From: CAYLZN01 sp964387935
Lineage (GTDB): Bacteria > Acidobacteriota > Vicinamibacteria > Vicinamibacterales > JAFNAJ01
NCBI GenBank assembly: GCA_964387935.1
Contig: CAYLZN010000116.1
Location: 1 to 15,281, forward strand
Direction: 5' to 3'
DNA: 15,281 nucleotides
The number at the start of each line of letters is the position of its first letter. The first letter of the stretch is position 1. Made by a program: the position numbers and the translations under genes. Positions 6,902 to 13,744 of the stretch are shown piece after piece. A model generated the notes under the pieces. It was not told where the DNA came from, searched no databases, and saw only the letters and a list, made by a program, of their open reading frames with translations.

Positions 6902-8155
6902 CTACTCCGTTCTCAGGGCCGCCACGACGTCCAGGTGGACGGCACGGCGTGCGGGGTACCAGCCCGCGACGAGGCCGCTCACGACCGACGCCAGCAGGCT
7001 CCAGGCGATGGTGGACGGCCGCAGGCGCAACGGCAGGTTCACGAGTGACGCGAACGCGTCCACGAGCAGCCAGACGAGCAAGAGGGCCAGGCCTCCGCCG
7101 ATCAGTGAGACCAGCATGGACTCTGCGAGCACCTCGCGGATGATCTGACCACGCGGCGCGCCGAGCGCCCGGCGGACTCCGATCTCCCTCGTCCGCTGGC
7201 TGACCGACACCAGGACCGTATTGGTCACCACGACGATCGCGGCCAGCAGGGCCATCGCCGAGATCGGAAACGCCGCGAGCCCGATGCGCTCGGAGAGGCG
7301 GAACACGAAGCTGCGGGCCGCGTCCGGCGTGAGGACGTCGAAGTTATCCTCCACGCCGGGCGGCAGCTGCCGCCTCGCGCGCATCGCGGCGCGTGCCACG
7401 TCCTCGGCCTCCTCGACCGCGAGGCCGTTCGCACCCCGGGCGAACAGCTGGACCGTGGCTGGCGCGCCGAACACGCGTTCGTAGGCCGGGAGCGGGATCC
7501 ACACGTACCGGTCGAGCGACGCACCGCCCGAGGTCCCGAGTCGGCCCTGGACGCCGATGACGTCGAAGCCCCGGCCCCCGAGCCGGATCTTCTGGCCCAG
7601 CGGATCCTCGGCCGGGAAGAGCGCCGCCGCGATGTCGGCGCCGATGACGGCCACCTGTGACGCGCGGCGCACCTCGTCCTCGCGGAAAAAGCGTCCGCTT
7701 TCGATCCCGAGGTCGCGAATGTCGGCGAGCGCAGCGGTTGTTCCCGTCACGGCGGCGTAGTCATAGCGGCGGCCGCCCGCGACGACATCCGTGTTGCGCT
7801 GGGCGTTCGGTGCGTAGGTCACCTGCCCGCCGCTCAGGCGTTCCACCGCGCGCAGATCGGCACGACGGATCGGCGGATTGCGCTGCAGCTTCTGCTCGAG
7901 CTCCCGGCGGCTCGTCTGGCCCGGTGACGCGATTTGCGCGAGCACGAAGGTGTCACTGCCGAACAGGCGCGAGGCGTTCTGCCGCGCATAGAGCTGGACC
8001 CCCTCGAGTGCCGTGATGACCGTCGTGGTGGTGAACACCGCGACGGCGATCGCGAGCGCCCCCAGGGCCGTCCGCAGCGGATGGGCCCGCAACGTCGCCA
8101 GGGCCTGCGGAAGCACTTCGCGCGCAAGGGACCATTCTCGTCTGAGGCTGGGCAT
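6902..8155 (-). CDS. MacB/FtsX-type ABC transporter permease (first of pair)
   Basis: A 417-residue permease built like its downstream neighbour: helix at about 28-50, periplasmic MacB-PCD domain at about 55-290, helices at about 292-318, 345-367 and 383-400. The coupling segment SQRTREIGVRRALGA lies at 319-333 and the C-terminus is YPARRAVHLDVVAALRTE. The two permeases differ clearly in their periplasmic domains, so they probably form a heterodimer rather than being a recent duplication. No ATPase domain is fused or adjacent. This is the first gene of a four-gene minus-strand cluster and diverges from the adaptor gene. No clear Shine-Dalgarno is visible just before the ATG. Family assignment is confident; the substrate is not predictable. 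Confidence 0.9.
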   Translation of the reverse strand: MPSLRREWSLAREVLPQALATLRAHPLRTALGALAIAVAVFTTTTVITALEGVQLYARQNASRLFGSDTFVLAQIASPGQTSRRELEQKLQRNPPIRRADLRAVERLSGGQVTYAPNAQRNTDVVAGGRRYDYAAVTGTTAALADIRDLGIESGRFFREDEVRRASQVAVIGADIAAALFPAEDPLGQKIRLGGRGFDVIGVQGRLGTSGGASLDRYVWIPLPAYERVFGAPATVQLFARGANGLAVEEAEDVARAAMRARRQLPPGVEDNFDVLTPDAARSFVFRLSERIGLAAFPISAMALLAAIVVVTNTVLVSVSQRTREIGVRRALGAPRGQIIREVLAESMLVSLIGGGLALLLVWLLVDAFASLVNLPLRLRPSTIAWSLLASVVSGLVAGWYPARRAVHLDVVAALRTE

Positions 8156-8170
8156 CGGTGATGGCGCGGT

Positions 8171-8180
8171 CCAGCGCTGG
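8171..8180. promoter_or_regulatory. Palindromic operator candidate in the divergent exporter promoter
   Basis: CCAGCGCTGG is a perfect 10-base palindrome immediately before the candidate -35 box of the adaptor gene and 16 bases upstream of the first permease start. The position suits a repressor that controls both divergent units, but the match does not extend outward and may be chance. Confidence 0.25.
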
Positions 8181-8208
8181 TTGCGTCGACCGGACTCGCG
8201 GATATCAT
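8181..8208 (+). promoter_or_regulatory. Candidate sigma-70-type promoter for the adaptor gene
   Basis: TTGCGT at 8181-8186 and TATCAT at 8203-8208 are separated by 16 bases. The -10 matches 5 of 6 consensus bases; the -35 matches only its TTG. It would give a 5' leader of about 95 bases. Confidence 0.3.
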
Positions 8209-8309
8209 GCTAGGACACTTGACGGCGTTTTGGGGATCCAAAGCGCCGGGGCTGGCGTCCCATCGGGCGCCGGCAAACCAGGTCCGCCCCCCGGAACCGC
8301 TGTCACCCG

Positions 8310-9626
8310 ATGCGACGACGTCCCCTGCTGCTTCTGATTTTCGTCCTGCTCCTTGGCACCCTGGCCGCTTACGTCGTCCGACGCGATGGCGAACCCGTCG
8401 TCGAGGTCGCCGTCGGCGCCGCGACCCGCCAGCCCGTCTTCCGGTCGATGGTGACGGCCTCGGGGGAGATCGTCGCGAACCGCTATGCCGACATCGGGTC
8501 GAGCATCATGGGCAAGATCGTCGCGTTGCCGGTCAAGGAAGGAGACCGCGTCAGGGCCGGCCAGATGCTCGCGCGCATCGATCCCGTGCAGGCGCGGGCC
8601 GAGGTGGCGGCCGCCGAAGCGCTCGCCCAGGCCCAGACCGCCGACGCCGCGAGCGCCGAGCGGCAGATCAAGAACGCCGAGGCGGAACTCCAGCTCGCCG
8701 AAGCGCGTCTCCGCGAGGCGGAACTCACGCTTGGTCGCACGCGCGAACTCGTGGGGCAGGGCCTCGCGCCCAAGGCGGATCTCGACAGCGCGGTGGCGGC
8801 AGCGGACTCGGCACGCGCCCAGGTGGCCGCAGCCCGCGCCTCCGTGGATCGGGTGTCCAATGCCCTCACCGCGGCCAGGCAGCGAGCGTCGCAGGCACGC
8901 GCGCAGACGACGCGTTCGCGAGACGTCCTCAGCAAGACGGAGATCACGGCGCCCATCGACGGCGTCGTGTCCCGCCTCCAGGTCCGTGAAGGCGAGATGG
9001 TCGTGGTTGGCATCCAGAACCAGCCAGGCACGACACTCATGACCATTTCGGACCTCAGCGCCATCAACGCCGAGGTGAAGGTGGCGGAGGCCGACGTGCT
9101 CCGCCTGCAGGTCGGGCAGACGGCGTCGGTCGAACTCGAGGCCATCACGGGGCGGACGTTCGCCGGCAGAGTCGTCGAGGTCGGCGCGAGCGCGCTGCCC
9201 GTCGTCGGCACGGCCGCCGCCGCCCGGGAGTTCCGCGTCGTCATCCGCCTCGACGAGGCAGATCCGGCGCTGCGGCCAGGCCTGACCTGCGATGCCGAGA
9301 TCCTCGTCAGTGAGCGTACGGGCGTGCTGACCGTACCACTGCAGGCCGTCGTCCTCCGCGATCCGGCCAGCGCAGGCAGCGGCACGGCGGACGGGGCCTC
9401 GCGCCAGGAGCAGGCCGGCGTGTTCATCGTCGAGGGCGAGCGCGTGCGCTTCTCGCCCNNNNNNNNNNCCGTCAAGACGCGGATCATCGGCGGGCTGGCC
9501 ATCGAGGTCGATGGCATTCAGGAGGGGACATCGATCGTGACCGGACCGTTCCAGGCGCTGCGCCAGCTGCAGGACGGCGCCCGCGTGAAAGTGCGGCCCC
9601 CCGAGCGGACGAGGGCCGCGCGTTAG
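8310..9626 (+). CDS. MacA/HlyD-type periplasmic adaptor (membrane fusion protein)
   Basis: A 438-codon adaptor that in this family links an inner-membrane transporter to an outer-membrane channel. An N-terminal anchor helix is at 5-22. The split lipoyl domain is at about 62-92 (GKIVALPVKEGDRV) and 207-247 (TEITAPIDGVVSRL), flanking an Ala/Glu/Arg-rich alpha-helical hairpin at about 95-205. The beta-barrel is at about 250-335 and the membrane-proximal domain follows. Ten Ns fall in the C-terminal domain (residues 384-387). The flanks read VRFSP and VKTRIIGGL, which in related adaptors are continuous, so the gap probably hides almost nothing. The gene diverges from two MacB-type permeases and is very likely their partner. 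No clear Shine-Dalgarno was seen at this ATG. Confidence 0.9.
   Translation: MRRRPLLLLIFVLLLGTLAAYVVRRDGEPVVEVAVGAATRQPVFRSMVTASGEIVANRYADIGSSIMGKIVALPVKEGDRVRAGQMLARIDPVQARAEVAAAEALAQAQTADAASAERQIKNAEAELQLAEARLREAELTLGRTRELVGQGLAPKADLDSAVAAADSARAQVAAARASVDRVSNALTAARQRASQARAQTTRSRDVLSKTEITAPIDGVVSRLQVREGEMVVVGIQNQPGTTLMTISDLSAINAEVKVAEADVLRLQVGQTASVELEAITGRTFAGRVVEVGASALPVVGTAAAAREFRVVIRLDEADPALRPGLTCDAEILVSERTGVLTVPLQAVVLRDPASAGSGTADGASRQEQAGVFIVEGERVRFSPXXXXVKTRIIGGLAIEVDGIQEGTSIVTGPFQALRQLQDGARVKVRPPERTRAAR
9459..9468. other. Assembly gap of 10 Ns inside the adaptor gene
   Basis: Ten consecutive Ns interrupt the adaptor coding sequence. The left flank ends in CCC and the right flank begins CCGTC. 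Merging them with a 2-base overlap restores an in-frame SPVKT, as expected of the family. The gap is a scaffolding placeholder, not a biological feature. Confidence 0.95.
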
Positions 9627-9668
9627 CCCAGGTGCGTTCCTCGGTGGCAGGCCGGCCGGCCCCGAGGG

Positions 9669-9674
9669 TAGACT
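9669..9674 (+). promoter_or_regulatory. -10-like TAGACT directly before the molybdoenzyme start
   Basis: TAGACT (TANNNT) ends 5 bases before ATG 9680, the spacing seen for leaderless transcripts in other phyla. GAGGG at 9664-9668 overlaps it and sits 11 bases from the ATG, rather far for a Shine-Dalgarno. Confidence 0.3.
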
Positions 9675-9679
9675 GGCGC

Positions 9680-11782
9680 ATGTCCTCTGAACGCCTGGGC
9701 GCGTGGGGCCGCAGCACGGTCGAGACCGCCTGCCCCCTCGACTGCCCCGACTCCTGCAGCCTGGCGGTCTCGCTCGAGAAGGGCCGCGTGGTCGCCATCG
9801 ACGGCTCGTCGCAGACCCGCACCACGAACGGTTTCATCTGCGCCAAGGTCCGCGGCTTCGCGGACCGGGTGTACGGGCAGGCGCGCCTGCACCATCCCCT
9901 GGTGCGGAAGGGACCGAGGGCCTCGGGCCGATTCGAGCGCGTCACCTGGGACGAGGCCCTGGCCCGCATCGCGGAGCGGCTTCGCACGGCCCGGGAACAG
10001 TTCGGCGGAGAGAGCATCCTCCCCTTCTACTACGGCGGCTCGAACGGCCTGGTCACGCAGGACAGCGTGGATCTGGACCTCTTCCGGCGCCTGGGCGCGT
10101 CGCGGCTGGCCCGCACCGTGTGCGCCGCCGCCACCGGTGCTGCGGCGCAGCACCTCTATGGGAAGATGCCCGGCGTCGGCTACGAGGATTTCGTCCACGC
10201 CCGCCTCATAGTCGTGTGGGGAGCGAACCCGCCCGTCTCGGGCATGCACCTCGTGCCGTTCATCCGCGAGGCGCAGAAGCGTGGCGCCGCTCTCATCGTG
10301 ATCGACCCGCGCGCGACCGCGCTCGCGCGCACCGCAGACCTGCACCTCGCGGTGCGACCCGGCACGGATCTGCCGCTGGCCCTCGCGGTGCACCGGTTTC
10401 TCTTCGAAGAAGGTCACGCTGCTGAGGCCTTCCTCGCGCAGCACACCGTCGGATCGGCGCAGTTGCGGGAGCGGGCACGGCCGTGGACGTTCGATCGGGC
10501 CGCACGCACCTGCGGCGTGGACGCGGAGACGGTGGCGTCCTTCGCCCGCCTCTACGCCGAATCGAGCCCCGCGCTCATCCGCTGCGGGTGGGGCCTCGAG
10601 CGGAATCGCAACGGCGGCAGCGCGGTGGCGGCCGTGCTGGCGCTGCCGGCGGTGGCCGGCAAGTTCGGTCTCCGAGGCGGCGGCTACCTGCTCAGCAACT
10701 CCACCTCCTGGGATGTGAGCGGGGAAGGGCGCGCACGCACCGCCGCCCCGGCGACNNNNNNNNNNGTCATCAACATGAACCTGCTGGGGCGCACGCTGCT
10801 CGAACCGCAGACGCCTCCCGTGTCGGTGCTGTTCGTCTACAACGCGAACCCCGTGGCCACGCTGCCGGAGCAGAACCTGGTCATCAAGGGGCTCCTGCGC
10901 GAGGACCTCTTCACCGTGGTCTTCGACCAGGTGCACACCGACACGGTGCACTTCGCCGACGTCGTGCTGCCGGCCACGACCTTCCTCGAGACCTACGACA
11001 TCGCGAAGGGTTACGGGGCCCCCAACATGCACCTGGTCAAGCCGGTGATCGACGTGGTCGGCGAGTCACGACCCAACGTCGAGGTGTTCGGGGAATTGAT
11101 GGAGCGACTCGACCTTCACTCGCCAGGGGACGCGACAGAAACCGAAGCCGAGGTCCTGCTGCGCGCCGCGTCGAGCCTGCCCGACGGGATGCGCGATCGC
11201 CTGATGGGCGGAGAGCCGGTGACCCCGCCGGCCGGTGCGACACCGGTCCAGTTCGTGGACGTGTTCCCGCGTACGCCCGACCGGCGCGTGCACCTGTTCC
11301 CGGACGCCTGCGACCGCGAGGCACCGAAGGGCCTCTACGTGTTTCAGGAGGACCCGGCAGACCATCAGTTCCCGCTGGCGCTCGTGTCGCCGGCGAGCGA
11401 GAGGACGATCAGTTCAACGCTCGGCGAGTTGCGGTCCGCCCCGGCCCGCCTCTACATGCACGAGGCCGACGCCGCCGCGCGGGGCCTGGCCGACGGCGAT
11501 ACCGTGCGGATGTTCAACGCGCGTGGCGAAGTGCATTGTCTGGTGACCATCGGGGACCGGATCGCGCCGGGGACCGTGAGCCTCCCCAAGGGTCTGTGGC
11601 GGCGACACACGCTGAACGAATCCACGGCGAACGCGCTGGCGCCGGACACGCTCACCGATCTTGGTGCCGGGGCCTGCTTCAATGACGCGCGGGTGGAGGT
11701 CGTGCTGGTGGTGCGTGCGGGACTGGGCGACGAAACGGTCAGCATCTTCGTGGCGCCGGACGCTGGCCGTCCCGTCAGCTGA
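9680..11782 (+). CDS. Molybdopterin-dependent oxidoreductase with N-terminal 4Fe-4S site
   Basis: A 700-residue member of the DMSO-reductase/formate-dehydrogenase superfamily. The N-terminal cluster site is C18-x3-C22-x3-C26-x27-C54 (CPLDCPDSC and GFICAK). The molybdopterin-binding core follows, with WGANP (180-184), VIDPRAT (207-213) and RPGTD (226-230). Cys148 in RTVCAAATGAA is at the usual place of the metal-ligating residue and is the likely Mo/W ligand. The C-terminal cofactor-binding domain starts near FQEDPADHQFPLALVS. There is no Tat or Sec signal, so it is cytoplasmic. No FeS or membrane partner subunit is adjacent, so the electron acceptor and substrate are unknown. ATG 9680 is preferred to GTG 9632 because homologous sequence begins just after it. 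A 10-N gap interrupts it near residue 360 without breaking the frame. It converges with the KGG gene, 11 bases away. Confidence 0.9.
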   Translation: MSSERLGAWGRSTVETACPLDCPDSCSLAVSLEKGRVVAIDGSSQTRTTNGFICAKVRGFADRVYGQARLHHPLVRKGPRASGRFERVTWDEALARIAERLRTAREQFGGESILPFYYGGSNGLVTQDSVDLDLFRRLGASRLARTVCAAATGAAAQHLYGKMPGVGYEDFVHARLIVVWGANPPVSGMHLVPFIREAQKRGAALIVIDPRATALARTADLHLAVRPGTDLPLALAVHRFLFEEGHAAEAFLAQHTVGSAQLRERARPWTFDRAARTCGVDAETVASFARLYAESSPALIRCGWGLERNRNGGSAVAAVLALPAVAGKFGLRGGGYLLSNSTSWDVSGEGRARTAAPAXXXXVINMNLLGRTLLEPQTPPVSVLFVYNANPVATLPEQNLVIKGLLREDLFTVVFDQVHTDTVHFADVVLPATTFLETYDIAKGYGAPNMHLVKPVIDVVGESRPNVEVFGELMERLDLHSPGDATETEAEVLLRAASSLPDGMRDRLMGGEPVTPPAGATPVQFVDVFPRTPDRRVHLFPDACDREAPKGLYVFQEDPADHQFPLALVSPASERTISSTLGELRSAPARLYMHEADAAARGLADGDTVRMFNARGEVHCLVTIGDRIAPGTVSLPKGLWRRHTLNESTANALAPDTLTDLGAGACFNDARVEVVLVVRAGLGDETVSIFVAPDAGRPVS
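10756..10765. other. Assembly gap of 10 Ns inside the molybdoenzyme gene
   Basis: Ten Ns separate AAPA(T) from VINMNLLGR. In related enzymes a short link such as TR precedes INM, so about 4 true bases (or another number leaving remainder 1 on division by 3) would keep the frame. The gap length is a placeholder. Confidence 0.95.
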
Positions 11783-11793
11783 GCGTGGTCGGG

Positions 11794-12045
11794 TCAGTTC
11801 CCGGCGGATTCCTCGTCGGCGGGCGTATCGAGTCGGCCGCGCCCACCGCGGCTGATCTGGCCCCCTTTGCGGCCGGCCGAGCGGGCCTCTTCGGAGGTCC
11901 ACTCATGGGCCGTGCCCTTCAGGTGCGCGGCGCGTCCCCCTTTGCTCGCGATCTCGCGCTGCTTCTCGGGCGACATCGACGCGAAGCCTCGGCGTTCCTT
12001 CTTGCGCTCCCCAGACGATCCGGGTCCGGCTTTGATGTCTGCCAT
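11794..12045 (-). CDS. KGG-repeat stress-induced protein (Con-10/GsiB-like)
   Basis: An 83-residue, highly charged, Gly/Lys/Arg/Glu-rich protein without membrane segments. It contains two KGG-type repeats: RGFASMSPEKQREIASKGG and a shorter EEARSAGRKGG. These match the KGG motif of fungal Con-10 and Bacillus GsiB, hydrophilic proteins induced by general stress or desiccation whose mode of action is not settled. The frame is open further upstream to 12195, but ATG 12045 is chosen because TGGAGG at 12055-12060 lies 9 bases before it and the conserved part begins there. It lies 165 bases downstream of the MFS gene on the same strand, probably with its own promoter, and converges with the molybdoenzyme. 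Confidence 0.85.
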   Translation of the reverse strand: MADIKAGPGSSGERKKERRGFASMSPEKQREIASKGGRAAHLKGTAHEWTSEEARSAGRKGGQISRGGRGRLDTPADEESAGN

Positions 12046-12060
12046 CTGTATCGACCTCCA

Positions 12061-12075
12061 GAGGGTCCGCCCCTC
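12061..12075 (-). promoter_or_regulatory. Small leader hairpin next to the KGG Shine-Dalgarno
   Basis: In the minus-strand transcript GAGGG pairs with CCCTC around GCGGA, a 5-pair stem ending at the base before the TGGAGG Shine-Dalgarno. The CCCTC arm could also pair with the GAGG of the Shine-Dalgarno, so it might modulate translation. It is short and could be chance. Confidence 0.25.
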
Positions 12076-12210
12076 CCGTGCGTCGGTCTCCGGCTGGCGG
12101 GTAGATCGGGGCCCGCCGCTCGCCAGCTGAGCCACGCCGGAGTCTGCCACGATTCGGGCACAAAGTCCAGCTATCTCAACCGGCCGAAACCACACTGATC
12201 AGGCCATTTT

Positions 12211-13635
12211 TCAGGGGAACGACCCGAGGCGCGCCGAACCGTCCGCGGGCATGCGCCAGCCGGCGATCAGGGCCAGCACGGTGACCCCCGCGCCGGCCAT
12301 GAACGCTCGATGCAGCGCGCCCTCCATGCGCAGCGGATCCAGTTCTCCCCCGGGCGGAAGTGACGCAGCGATGATGACCCCCATGAGCGCCACGCCGAAC
12401 GCGCCGCCGACACTGCGCGTGAACTGCGCCACGGAGGTCGCGACGCCCAACCGCGCCCGCGGCACCGCCTGCTGCAGGACGAGCAGCAGCGAGAGCATGG
12501 TCATGCCCATCCCGAGACCCATGACGCCGAGCACCCCCGCCATCGCCCATCGGGGTGTGCCGTGCGTGACGACGAGCAGACCGAAGTACCCCACGCAGAC
12601 GAGCACGAGTCCCACGCGCACGAGGGGGCGAAATCCGAAGCGCGGCAGGAGCCGACCCGTCGCGATCGCCATCGTCACCCAGGCAAGGAGCAGCGGCGTG
12701 AGCGACTGCCCTGCCTGCGTGGCCGTGCCGCCGAGGGCCGCCTGCACGAAGAGCGGGACGTACGAGATGGCCGAGAACATGGAAGTCCCGACGAGGAAGC
12801 CCGCCAGCGTCGAGGTCGCCACGAGCGGATCCGCAAAGAGATCGAACGGCAGGATCGGATCCTGCGCCCGCCGCTCGACCACGACGAAGGCCAGGCCGAG
12901 GATCCCCGCCGCCACGTAGAGCCCGACGAGCCACGCCCCGCCGATCACGGCGTCCCGCACCCCCGTCTGGCCCAGCGCGATGAGCAGTACGGCGATGGCG
13001 ACCATGAGCAGCGCGGCGCCTGCATAGTCGATCGTCGTGTCCTCATGGCGATTGGGATCGACGAGCGCCGTGCCAACGAGCGCGGCCGCCACCAGCCCGA
13101 ACGGCAGGTTCAGGTAGAAGACCCAGCGCCACGACAGCTGGTCGGTGAGATAGCCGCCGACCAGCGGTCCCATGATGGACGCGACGCCCCACACGCCGCT
13201 GAAATAGCCTTGCGTGCGCGCGCGCTCCTTCAGCGTGTAGAGGTCACCGAGGATCGTCATGCCGAGGGGCAGCAATCCGCCGGCCCCGAGGCCCTGGATC
13301 GCCCGGAAGGCGACCAGCTGGACCATCGACGTGGCAGCGCCGCACAACGCGGAGCCGACCACGAAGAGCGCCACCGAGGCGAGGTAGAGACGGCGGCGCC
13401 CGAACAGGTCCGAGGCCTTGCCCCAGACCGGCATCGTCACGGTGGAGGTGAGGATGTAGGCGGAGAAGACCCACCCGTAGTGTGCGAGCCCGCCAAGCTG
13501 CGCGACGACCGTCGGCATGGCCGTCGCCACGATCGTGGCCTCGATGGCAGCGAGGAAACTGCCGCCGAGAATGCCCAGCGTGGCCAGCCTGCGCCGTGAC
13601 CCCGAGACGTGACCGGGGCCCGGATGTCCTGACAC
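12211..13635 (-). CDS. MFS drug transporter, DHA2 (EmrB/QacA) type
   Basis: A 474-residue, very hydrophobic protein with about 14 predicted helices, matching the 14-helix proton:drug antiporter family. Helix 1 carries SFLAAIEATIVATAMPTV, where family members usually have Asp; here it is Glu32. Motif A is GKASDLFGRRR (72-82), followed by RAIQGLGAGG (111-120) and antiporter motif C around GPLVGG (156-161). These transporters export drugs, dyes or other amphipathic compounds across the inner membrane; the substrate cannot be told from sequence. The frame is open upstream to 13746, but GTG 13635 is chosen as the last start before the hydrophobic domain that still leaves a normal cytoplasmic tail. 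No EmrA-type adaptor is adjacent. It diverges from the YggX gene. Confidence 0.9.
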   Translation of the reverse strand: MSGHPGPGHVSGSRRRLATLGILGGSFLAAIEATIVATAMPTVVAQLGGLAHYGWVFSAYILTSTVTMPVWGKASDLFGRRRLYLASVALFVVGSALCGAATSMVQLVAFRAIQGLGAGGLLPLGMTILGDLYTLKERARTQGYFSGVWGVASIMGPLVGGYLTDQLSWRWVFYLNLPFGLVAAALVGTALVDPNRHEDTTIDYAGAALLMVAIAVLLIALGQTGVRDAVIGGAWLVGLYVAAGILGLAFVVVERRAQDPILPFDLFADPLVATSTLAGFLVGTSMFSAISYVPLFVQAALGGTATQAGQSLTPLLLAWVTMAIATGRLLPRFGFRPLVRVGLVLVCVGYFGLLVVTHGTPRWAMAGVLGVMGLGMGMTMLSLLLVLQQAVPRARLGVATSVAQFTRSVGGAFGVALMGVIIAASLPPGGELDPLRMEGALHRAFMAGAGVTVLALIAGWRMPADGSARLGSFP

Positions 13636-13642
13636 GCCGGTC

Positions 13643-13648
13643 AGTATA
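13643..13648 (-). promoter_or_regulatory. -10 box TATACT directly before the MFS start
   Basis: TATACT matches 5 of 6 bases of TATAAT and ends 7 bases before GTG 13635, so transcription would begin at or next to the start codon. No Shine-Dalgarno is visible between them. A TCGACC that could be a -35 lies only 13 bases upstream, which is too close. Confidence 0.4.
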
Positions 13649-13683
13649 CCGGGCAGGCTCCGGTCGAGCGGCCCGTGCCGGCA

Positions 13684-13692
13684 TGCTAGGAT
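13684..13692 (+). promoter_or_regulatory. Extended -10 candidate for the YggX gene
   Basis: TGC followed by TAGGAT resembles an extended -10 element (TGn TATAAT, hexamer 4 of 6). It lies 52 bases before the ATG at 13745. No good -35 is visible, which extended -10 promoters can tolerate. Confidence 0.35.
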
Positions 13693-13744
13693 CGGGTCGT
13701 CTTTGTCGCGCCTCACGCGCGTCGGTCGAAGACGAGGCAGGAAC

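Noticed and set aside
5604..8155. The two permeases as a recent tandem duplication
   Set aside because: Only general family features (coupling helix, C-terminal PARRA segment) are shared; the periplasmic domains differ in sequence and layout.
9623..11032. Minus-strand frame of 469 codons opposite the molybdoenzyme
   Set aside because: Its product has no recognisable domain and crosses the N gap; the plus strand carries a full conserved enzyme.
10483..11685. Plus-strand frame of 400 codons inside the molybdoenzyme
   Set aside because: An out-of-frame shadow, rich in Arg/Gly/Ala; the molybdoenzyme frame explains the region completely.
8310..11782. N gaps as signs of mobile-element insertion or frameshift pseudogenes
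   Set aside because: Both genes stay in frame with conserved sequence on each side; no inverted repeats or target duplications flank the gaps.
12562..13599. Plus-strand frame of 345 codons opposite the MFS gene
   Set aside because: Charged low-complexity product (Arg, Glu, His, Asp), the antisense of a hydrophobic transporter.
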